Assembly (NCBI RefSeq): GCF_018205345.1
Contig: NZ_JADRHM010000008.1
Location: 1-52,322, forward strand
Length of the DNA: 52,322 bases
Source: Fusobacterium sp. DD2
GTDB taxonomy: Bacteria > Fusobacteriota > Fusobacteriia > Fusobacteriales > Fusobacteriaceae
Direction: 5' to 3'
Both the position numbers and the translations under genes were made by a program. The stretch's first letter is position 1. Every line of letters starts with the position of its first letter. The notes under the pieces were generated by a model. That model ran no database searches. It saw nothing but the letters and a program-made list of their open reading frames with translations, and was not told where the DNA came from. Positions 16,967 through 25,400 of this stretch are shown here, in pieces.

Positions 16967-18454
16967 ATGAAAATTAGAGTAAAGATATTTCTCGTTATGT
17001 TATCAGTTGTTGTAATTATGGTTGGTGGTTTTGCAATCACTAACACTGTTTATTTGGAAAAATTCTATATCACCAATAAAAAAGACAAACTTATTCAAAT
17101 GGGAAATGCTATTCTAGATCCAAACTACATTGTGGATTTTAGAAATCTCGAAATGCAAAACAATGCCGAAATTGTTATAAAAAAATTAGATCAATTAGAC
17201 AAATATTACTTTAGAAGACAGATGTCCATTGATGAAATCACACAGATAAAAAGACTTTTTAAACAGGGAACACCTACATTCAAGATAGTAAACTTCAAAG
17301 ACTATAGAGGTAAAGCTCTGGTGCTTTTCATGCCATATAAGAGCAATAGATATATTGAAATCTTAACTCCACTTAGTCTTATTCAGGAAGGACTTGATGT
17401 CTCTGTTCAGTATCATATACAGATAATTATGCTAGCTCTGATTTTAGGTCTGGCTATTGCTTTTGTCTTCTCAAAAGCTATGGTTGCACCTATTCTTGAA
17501 TTGAAAGAAATCACACAAAAAATTGCAAAACTTGATTTCAGCAGAAAATTTGAGGGAGACAGAGTAGACGAAATTGGTGAGCTTGGAGAAGCCATAAATA
17601 AGATGGGAGCCACTCTTGAAAAAAATATCGACGATATAAATAAGGCAAATTCAAAACTTATGGAAGATATTGAAAAAGAGAAGAAGCTTGATCAGTTAAG
17701 AAAAGAATTTATAGCTTATGTAAGCCATGAACTTAAGACACCTATTGCTATCATTCAAGGATATGCACAAGGACTTATGGAAAATGTTGCAACTGAAGAG
17801 GATAAAAACTTTTACTGTGAGGTTATAGTTGATGAGGCATATAAGATGGATGCCCTTGTAAAAGAGCTACTTCTTATGTCAAAAATAGAATCTGGATATT
17901 TTAAAATGGAAAATACACTTATTGATGCTTATCCACTTATTAAGGATATCATTGATAAATATTCCACTTCAGATTCTGAAATTGTCTATAAAGGTGATAA
18001 TGTAGTCCCTGTTATAGGTGATGAAAAATACCTTGACAGAGTTTTAGATAACCTTATTGGAAATGCTGTTAAATACAGTACTGACGATAAGGTAGTCACT
18101 GTTACTGTTGAAGATAATGGTGACAAATATAAATTTATAATTAGTAATCACAGCAAAAATCTTACTGAAAACGATCTTAAAAATATCTGGACACCATTTA
18201 TAAGACTTGACAGCTCTATTGGGAAAGAGGGACATGGTCTTGGACTTGCTATAGTTGCAGGTATTCTTGACAAACATAACAGTAAACATGGAGTATATAT
18301 CTCAGAAGAGCATACTGTAAACTTCTGGTTTGAACTTGATAAAGCTAAAGAGGATACAGAGCTTGAAGAAGAAAATGAAGAGCAGGCAATAGAGGATGCA
18401 GAGGAAATTACTGAGATAGATGACTCTACAGAGGAGAAAAATGGAAAAGAATAA
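16967..18454 (+). CDS. Sensor histidine kinase
   Basis: 495-residue inner-membrane kinase. TM1 spans about residues 5-25 and TM2 about 146-170, with a 120-residue extracytoplasmic domain between them. HAMP spans about 170-222 (VAPILELKEITQKIAKLDF). The dimerisation domain has phospho-acceptor H254 in YVSHELKTP, and the ATPase domain has the N box DNLIGNAVKYS and GHGLGLAIV. The last 40 residues are very acidic and Glu-rich, which is unusual for the family. The sensory domain has no obvious Met/His copper cluster, so despite its position a copper signal is not supported by residues. It starts 2 bp after the regulator stop. Confidence 0.94.
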   Translation: MKIRVKIFLVMLSVVVIMVGGFAITNTVYLEKFYITNKKDKLIQMGNAILDPNYIVDFRNLEMQNNAEIVIKKLDQLDKYYFRRQMSIDEITQIKRLFKQGTPTFKIVNFKDYRGKALVLFMPYKSNRYIEILTPLSLIQEGLDVSVQYHIQIIMLALILGLAIAFVFSKAMVAPILELKEITQKIAKLDFSRKFEGDRVDEIGELGEAINKMGATLEKNIDDINKANSKLMEDIEKEKKLDQLRKEFIAYVSHELKTPIAIIQGYAQGLMENVATEEDKNFYCEVIVDEAYKMDALVKELLLMSKIESGYFKMENTLIDAYPLIKDIIDKYSTSDSEIVYKGDNVVPVIGDEKYLDRVLDNLIGNAVKYSTDDKVVTVTVEDNGDKYKFIISNHSKNLTENDLKNIWTPFIRLDSSIGKEGHGLGLAIVAGILDKHNSKHGVYISEEHTVNFWFELDKAKEDTELEEENEEQAIEDAEEITEIDDSTEEKNGKE

Positions 18455-19097
18455 ATATTTTTATGAGATAGAAAAGATATATAAAGAAAAGCAAGGGGAT
18501 TTAGAAAAAAGACTTCAGGAATTTAAAGACACTTGGAATAACGGAAGTAACAAAGATATCCACGTAGAACTATCTTTTTGTATCCTAACTCCACAGTCTA
18601 AAGCTTTAAATGCCTGGAAAGCAATTACTACATTGAGAGATAATGGACTTCTTTTCACTGGTACTGCTGAAGAAATAACTAAATATCTCAACATTGTAAG
18701 ATTTAAAAATAACAAGGCTAAATATCTTGTTGAATTGAGAAATCAGATGACTGATGAAAATGGAGAAATAGTTACTAAAGACTTTTTCTCACAATTTAAA
18801 ACTGTAGAAGAGGCAAGACACTGGATAGTAAAAAATATCAAAGGAATGGCCTATAAAGAGGCTGGACATTTCCTTAGAAACGTAGGATTTGGTGAAAGAA
18901 TAGCTATTCTTGATAGACATATCCTTAAAAATCTGGTGAGACTTGGAGTAATCGATGAAGTGCCTAAGACTTTATCTCCAAAAATCTATCTTGGAATAGA
19001 GGATAGACTAAAGAGATACTGTGACTTTGTTGGAATTCCAATGGACAGTTTTGATTTACTTCTATGGTATATAGAAGCTGGAGAAATTTTCAAATAG
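18441..19097 (+). CDS. ogg: Ogg2-type 8-oxoguanine DNA glycosylase/lyase
   Basis: Removes oxidised guanine from DNA. The 218-residue protein is of the helix-hairpin-helix type found in archaea and some anaerobes. The hairpin region MAYKEAGHFLRNVGFG carries the catalytic Lys, and AILDRHILKNL carries the catalytic Asp. The C-terminus ends LLLWYIEAGEIFK. The chosen ATG has GAGGAG upstream and overlaps the kinase end by 14 bp; a start at 18420 would be read inside the kinase tail. Cotranscription with a copper operon fits oxidative damage from copper, but this is inference. Confidence 0.9.
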   Translation: MEKNKYFYEIEKIYKEKQGDLEKRLQEFKDTWNNGSNKDIHVELSFCILTPQSKALNAWKAITTLRDNGLLFTGTAEEITKYLNIVRFKNNKAKYLVELRNQMTDENGEIVTKDFFSQFKTVEEARHWIVKNIKGMAYKEAGHFLRNVGFGERIAILDRHILKNLVRLGVIDEVPKTLSPKIYLGIEDRLKRYCDFVGIPMDSFDLLLWYIEAGEIFK

Positions 19098-19105
19098 TAT
19101 CCCAT

Positions 19106-19156
19106 GCCCTGATTCTTCCATATATCAATTTATTTGGAAGGGTTAGGGCTTTTTTT
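19106..19156 (+). terminator. Rho-independent terminator after ogg
   Basis: 15-bp stem (19106-19120 with 19135-19149, G-U pairs allowed), then seven T residues. It ends the copZ-to-ogg transcript. Confidence 0.85.
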
Positions 19157-19177
19157 GGGTAAAAATAAGGAGGACTT

Positions 19178-19840
19178 ATGGAAAGACGAATCAGAGTAAC
19201 TGGAACAGGAAACATATCTATTACCCCAGATGTGGTTTCATTAAAAATCACTCAAAGGAACTCTTTTAGAGAGTATCATGAGGCTATTAAAACATCTGCT
19301 CAGGATAAAGTAGCTCTTAACTCTATCTTAAGTGAATTAAAATTTAAAGAGGAAGATCTTAAGACTGTATCTTTTGATGTAGATAAAGAGTATGAGTATT
19401 ACACAGATTATAATGGAGATTCTAAAAAAAGATTTGTTGGTTATAAATATACCCACCATATGAAACTTGAATTTCCTCTTGATAATGATCTTCTTGGACG
19501 CACGCTTTACGCTATAGCACGTTGTCCAGGTAAACCAGATTTTTCAATTGAATATACAACATCTGATCCTGAGGGAGCTAAAAACAGAGTACTTCAAAAA
19601 GCTATTGAAGACTCTAAATGCAAAGCTGAACTTATGGCCAAGGCTGCTGGAGTAATCCTTGGAGATGTTATTACTATTGACTATTCATGGGGAGAAATCA
19701 ACTTTGTATCAAGACCTATACGTGATCTGTGTCTTTCTGATTCAAAGGCAATGAGAACCTTTGAAAGCCCTTCTATAAATATGACACCAGATGATATTGA
19801 GGCAGAAGATACTGTAACTATAATCTGGGAAATAAAATAA
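19178..19840 (+). CDS. SIMPL-domain (DUF541) protein
   Basis: 220-residue SIMPL/BP26-like protein starting MERRIRVTGTGNISITPDVV, the conserved VxGxGxxxxxPD opening of the family. VGYKYTHHMKLE and the helical KNRVLQKAIEDSKCKAELMAKAAG match the family middle. Most relatives are exported, but this one has no signal peptide and would be cytoplasmic. GGAGG precedes the ATG. The gap to hsdM is only 34 bp, so it may share a transcript with the restriction genes. Function unknown. Confidence 0.87.
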   Translation: MERRIRVTGTGNISITPDVVSLKITQRNSFREYHEAIKTSAQDKVALNSILSELKFKEEDLKTVSFDVDKEYEYYTDYNGDSKKRFVGYKYTHHMKLEFPLDNDLLGRTLYAIARCPGKPDFSIEYTTSDPEGAKNRVLQKAIEDSKCKAELMAKAAGVILGDVITIDYSWGEINFVSRPIRDLCLSDSKAMRTFESPSINMTPDDIEAEDTVTIIWEIK

Positions 19841-19874
19841 AAACTACACTAATACGGAAGCGAGGAACTGATAT

Positions 19875-22463
19875 ATGAACAAACAGGAATTAGCAAATAA
19901 AATATGGGAATCAGCAAATAAAATGCGTTCTAAGATTGAAGCTAACGAGTATAAAGACTATATTTTAGGCTTTATATTCTATAAATTTCTATCTGATAAA
20001 GAGGTCTCTTTTATGGAAAGCCAGGGGTCTTCTAAAGAGGAAATGAAGGAGTATCTGGTAGATACAGATCCTGAAACTGTAGAGTGGATTCAATCAAAAA
20101 TTGGATATTTTATCTCTTATGACAATCTTTTCTCAACATGGCTTGATATGGGAAAAGACTTTAACGTAGCCAATGTAACAGATGCACTATCAGCATTTAA
20201 CCGTCTTATTGCAAAGGACTATTCTAAAGTATTCTCTGGAATATTTAACACTTTGGAAACTGGACTTGCAAAACTTGGAGAGACTGCAGGTAAACAGACT
20301 AAAGCAATAAGCGATCTTATTCAACTTATTAAAGATATTCCAATGGATGGAAAACAGGACTATGATGTTCTTGGATTTATATATGAATATTTAATTTCTA
20401 TGTTCGCTGCTAATGCAGGTAAAAAAGCTGGAGAGTTCTATACTCCTCATGAAGTATCTCTTTTAATGAGTGAAATAGTAGCTGAACATTTAAAAGATAG
20501 AAAAACAATCCAGATATTTGACCCTACTTCAGGAAGTGGAAGTTTGCTGATTAATATTGGTAGGTCAATTGCAAAACATATGGACGATGCAGATAACATC
20601 AAATACTATGCACAGGAACTTAAACAAAATACATACAACCTTACAAGAATGAATCTGGTAATGCGTGGAATACTCCCTGCTAATATAATTACCAGAAACG
20701 CAGATACCTTAGAAGACGACTGGCCTTACTTTGATGAAAATGATCCAGTAGGAACATATGAACCTCTATATGTAGATGCTGTTGTATCAAATCCGCCATA
20801 TTCACAACCTTGGGATCCAGAAGGAAAAGAAAATGATCCAAGATACAGTAGATTTGGAATTGCACCAAAAGGAAAAGCTGACTATGCCTTCCTTCTTCAT
20901 GATCTATACCACATAAAACCAGATGGACTTATGACAATAGTTTTACCTCACGGGGTTTTGTTCAGAGGTGGAGAAGAGGGAACTATACGTAAAAACCTCA
21001 TTGAAAATAACCACATCGATGCAATTATAGGTCTTCCTGCAAATATATTCTTTGGAACAGGTATACCTACTATTGTAATGGTACTAAAACAAAAAAGAGA
21101 GAACACAGATATATTGATTATTGATGCTTCTAAAGGATTTATCAAAGAAGGAAAACAAAATAAACTTCGTGCATCTGATATAAGACGAATAACAGATGCA
21201 GTGAAATATAGACTGGATGTGGATAAATTCAGTAGAAAAGTTTCAAGAGATGAGATAAGAGAAAATGACTATAACCTTAATATACCAAGATATGTAGATT
21301 CTTCAGAAAAACCTGAAAGTTATGATATCTACTCATCTATGTTTGGTGGAATTCCTAAAAATGAGATAGCTGAACTTAATAACTATTGGGAAGCTTTTCC
21401 AGACCTTAAAAAGGCTCTTTTTACTGAAGATGGAGAAGATCACGTTACAGTAAAAGAAAAAGATATAGAGGAGATTGTTAAAAACCATATATCAGTTACT
21501 AATTTCCAAAAACATTTTGAAAATGCCTTTAATGGATTTGCTTCTTTAATGGAACAGAATTTAATTAAAAACATGGAAGATGTAAATGTAATGAAGGAAC
21601 AAAATATTCTTGCAAAAGAGATATTTAAAAGACTTGAAGATATTCCTTTAGTTGATAAATATGAGGCATTCCAAATGCTTGATGATAAATGGACTGAGAT
21701 AGAAAAAGACTTTGAAATCCTTAAAAGTGAAGGAAAAAGCGTTACTACAAAAGTCATACCTAATATTGTAATAAAGAAAAAAAGCGGAAAAGATGTAGAA
21801 GTTCAAGATGGATGGACATCTCCTATTATTCCTTTTGAACTAGTACAGTCAACTCTTTTAAAAGATGAAAAAGAAAAACTTCAAGATAAAGAGGATATGC
21901 TAAATCAGGTAATAAGTGAACAACAGGAAATATTTGATTCATTCTCTGAAGAGGATAAAGAGGAACTAAATGAGGAATTGAATGCCGATAATACAGCCTT
22001 TTTAGCTGGAAATCTTAATAAAAAAGTTAATGAACTTTTAAAAGAACACAAATTAAGCTTTTACACTGAAGAAAGTATTGAATATAGGGTTATAACTACT
22101 AAAAAACTTTCTGACAAAGAAAAGAGATTGAAAAAAGAGATAAGTGATGGAGCTGACAAACTTCATATCCTTACTAAAGAAACAATTGAAAATCTTAATG
22201 AAGAACAAATAGATATGCTGCTTAATAAGAAATGGATTGAGCCTGTTTTAAATGGACTTCGTGAAATTCCTAACACTATTGTAGAGAATTTCATTAAAAA
22301 GATTCAGGCTATGGAAGAAAAATATGCTACAACATTTGCTGACATTGAAAAAGAGATACGTGAAACAGAAAAAGAACTTATCGGATTTATTGATGAATTA
22401 ACTGGTTCAGATGCCGATATGAAGGGGCTTATGGAGCTTAAGCTGTTGCTGGGAGGTGAATAG
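19875..22463 (+). CDS. hsdM: Type I restriction-modification DNA methyltransferase subunit HsdM
   Basis: Adenine-N6 methyltransferase subunit that joins HsdS to make the modification complex. Residues 1-150 are the helical N-terminal domain. The SAM site is FDPTSGSGSLLIN (about 215-227), and the catalytic motif is NPPY at 306-309. The core ends near residue 520. Residues 520-862 form an additional helical, charged extension, making the protein about 340 residues longer than the common 500-residue HsdM. The end overlaps the ribosome binding site of hsdS, whose ATG is 1 bp after the stop. It is functional by sequence; long versions exist in the family, and the extension's role is unknown. Confidence 0.96.
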   Translation: MNKQELANKIWESANKMRSKIEANEYKDYILGFIFYKFLSDKEVSFMESQGSSKEEMKEYLVDTDPETVEWIQSKIGYFISYDNLFSTWLDMGKDFNVANVTDALSAFNRLIAKDYSKVFSGIFNTLETGLAKLGETAGKQTKAISDLIQLIKDIPMDGKQDYDVLGFIYEYLISMFAANAGKKAGEFYTPHEVSLLMSEIVAEHLKDRKTIQIFDPTSGSGSLLINIGRSIAKHMDDADNIKYYAQELKQNTYNLTRMNLVMRGILPANIITRNADTLEDDWPYFDENDPVGTYEPLYVDAVVSNPPYSQPWDPEGKENDPRYSRFGIAPKGKADYAFLLHDLYHIKPDGLMTIVLPHGVLFRGGEEGTIRKNLIENNHIDAIIGLPANIFFGTGIPTIVMVLKQKRENTDILIIDASKGFIKEGKQNKLRASDIRRITDAVKYRLDVDKFSRKVSRDEIRENDYNLNIPRYVDSSEKPESYDIYSSMFGGIPKNEIAELNNYWEAFPDLKKALFTEDGEDHVTVKEKDIEEIVKNHISVTNFQKHFENAFNGFASLMEQNLIKNMEDVNVMKEQNILAKEIFKRLEDIPLVDKYEAFQMLDDKWTEIEKDFEILKSEGKSVTTKVIPNIVIKKKSGKDVEVQDGWTSPIIPFELVQSTLLKDEKEKLQDKEDMLNQVISEQQEIFDSFSEEDKEELNEELNADNTAFLAGNLNKKVNELLKEHKLSFYTEESIEYRVITTKKLSDKEKRLKKEISDGADKLHILTKETIENLNEEQIDMLLNKKWIEPVLNGLREIPNTIVENFIKKIQAMEEKYATTFADIEKEIRETEKELIGFIDELTGSDADMKGLMELKLLLGGE

Positions 22464-22464
22464 T

Positions 22465-25400
22465 ATGAGTAAGAAAAAAACACCTGCCATTAGATTTAAA
22501 GGGTTTACTGATGATTGGGAACAGGAACAGTTAGGTAAATTATGCGAAATATATGATGGAACTCATCAGACACCTAAATATACTGAAAGTGGTGTAATGT
22601 TTTTATCAGTTGAAAATATAGGAAAACTAAAATCAAATAAATTTATATCTGAACAAGATTATAAAAAAAATTTCAAGGTATTTCCCGAATATGGTGATGT
22701 TTTCATGACTAGAATAGGAGATATCGGCACTGCAAATGTATTACAAGAAAGACAACCTATTGCATATTATGTAAGTTTAGCTCTACTTAAACCATTATAT
22801 TTGGATTCCTTTTTTTTAAATGAATGTATTAACTCACCTTCTGTAAAAAAGGAACTCTGGCATAGAACTTTACATATAGCTTTTCCTAAGAAAATTAATA
22901 AAAATGAAATTTCAAAAGTTTTAATCACTTACCCAACAATCATAGAACAAAAGAAAATAGGTCAATATTTTAAAGCACTGGATAACCTTATTACCCTTCA
23001 TCAACGTAAGTGTGAAAAGTTGAAAATATTTAAAAAAGCTATGCTTGAAAAAATGTTTCCTAAAAATAATAAAAAAATTCCAGAAGTAAGATTTAAAGGA
23101 TTTACTGACGCTTGGGAACAGTATAAATTTGAGCAACTATATAAAAAAATTAATGTCAAAAACGACTTATCTTACACTGAGCAGGATATAATTTCAGTTG
23201 CAAATATGTATTATAAAACTGATACATATATTTCTAACAAGGAATATTTAAAAACATATAATGTTTTTAAAATTGGCGATATTGCCTTTGAAGGAAATAA
23301 AAATAAAAATTTTACTCATGGCAGATTTGTTGCAAATACAATAGGACCAGGCATTATTTCCCATGTTTTCGATGTATTTACACCCATCATGGATTATGAT
23401 TTATGTTTTTGGAAATATGCAATTAATAACGAACTTATTATGCGTGATATTTTAATTAGGTCAACAAAATCTTCTACCATGATGACTAATCTTGTAGCAA
23501 ATGATTTTATGGAAGAAAAAATGTTAGTCCCATGTGTTCCAGAACAAAAGCAAATTGGACAGACTTTACAATGTATAGATAACCTTATTACCCTTCATCA
23601 GGGTATGGATTTTGCACAAAATTACAAAAAAATTAGTATTTTAGCTATAAAAACAGAAAAATATTTAGGGAGGAGGACACAGAAATTGATTTTTAAAAGC
23701 GAAGCAGACTTTGAAAAAGCACTCATTAATGATTTGAAAAAAAATGGATGGGCAAATGAAGTTTTGAAATATCCTACTGAAGAAGATCTTATTCAAAACT
23801 GGGCAAACATCCTTTTTGAAAACAACAGAGGTCGTGACAGATTAGGTGATGCTCCTCTAACAAAAACTGAAATGAAACAAGTTTTAGATCAAATTAACAA
23901 CCTGAGAACTCCATTAAAGCTGAATGGGTTCATTAATGGGAAAACCGTCTCTATAATCAGAGATAATGAGGATGACAAAGAACATCTTGGAAAGATGGTC
24001 AGCCTTAAAATATATGATAGACATGAAATAGCTGCAGGACAAAGTAGATATCAGATAGCACAACAACCTATTTTTAGAGCAAAATCTCCCATTTTAAATG
24101 ATAGACGTGGTGATTTTATGCTACTTATCAATGGAATGCCTGTTATTCATGTTGAACTAAAAAAACATGGTATTCCAGTAAGTCAAGCGTATAATCAGAT
24201 TGAAAAATATGCCCATGAGGGAATTTTTACAGGAATTTATGCTCTGGTACAGATATTCGTTGCTATGAACCCTGAAGAGTGTGTTTACTTTGCTAACCCA
24301 GGACCTGACGGAAAATTCAACCCAGACTTCTACTTCCATTGGGCAGATTTCAATAACGAGCCATTAAATAACTGGAAAGATATTTCAACAAGACTCTTAT
24401 CAATCCCTATGGCTCATCAACTTATTGGATTTTACACTGTAGCAGATGATTCAGATGGAATTTTAAAAGTTATGAGATCTTATCAATACTATGCAGCTAA
24501 TGAAATTTCAGATAAAGTTTCTAAAATAAAATGGGATCAAAATCATATTCGTGGGGGATATATCTGGCATACTACTGGAAGTGGAAAGACAATGACATCT
24601 TTTAAATCAGCTCAGCTTATTGCTAATTCAAAAGATGCTGACAAAGTTATTTTCCTAATGGATAGAATTGAGCTTGGAACTCAATCTCTTCATGAATATA
24701 GAGGATTTGCAGATGATTCTGATGATGTACAAGCTACTGAAAATACACATACTCTAATATCAAAACTAAAAAGCAATGACCCTGCAAATACTTTAATTGT
24801 TACATCTATTCAGAAAATGAGTAGAATTGAACTTGATGAAAATGGCCTTAATGCTGCTGATATTAAAAAAATGAGTAATAAACGTATTGTATTTATTGTA
24901 GATGAGGCACATAGATCAACCTTTGGAGATATGCTTGCTACAATTAAAGAAACCTTCCCTGACGCAGTTTTCTTTGGTTTTACGGGTACTCCAATATATG
25001 ATAAAAATAAAAAGAAAAATTCAACTACATCTACAATATTCGGAGATGAACTTCATAGATATACTATTGCAGATGGAATCAGAGACGGAAATGTTTTGGG
25101 ATTCTATCCGTATAAAATAAATACGTATAAAGATAAGGATCTTAGAAAAAAAGTTGCTCTAAAAAAAGCAGGTTGTCTTACAGAACTGGCAGCTATTAGT
25201 GACCCAAGTACAAACTCTATTTACATGAAATACATACAAGATGTCCCTATGGCTGGATATACTGATGAAAATGGAAAGTATATAAGTGGAATTGAAGATG
25301 AAATAAAAAAAGTACAATATGAAACTGATACACATAGAAATATGGTGTTGCAGGATATTTCAGATAACTGGTTAACATTAAGCCAAAATGGTAAATTTCA

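Noticed and set aside
23600-23685. An ATG at 23605 as the true HsdR start
   Set aside because: It has no ribosome binding site and would add 27 unrelated residues; the TTG at 23686 has GGGAGGAGG and gives the normal HsdR N-terminus.
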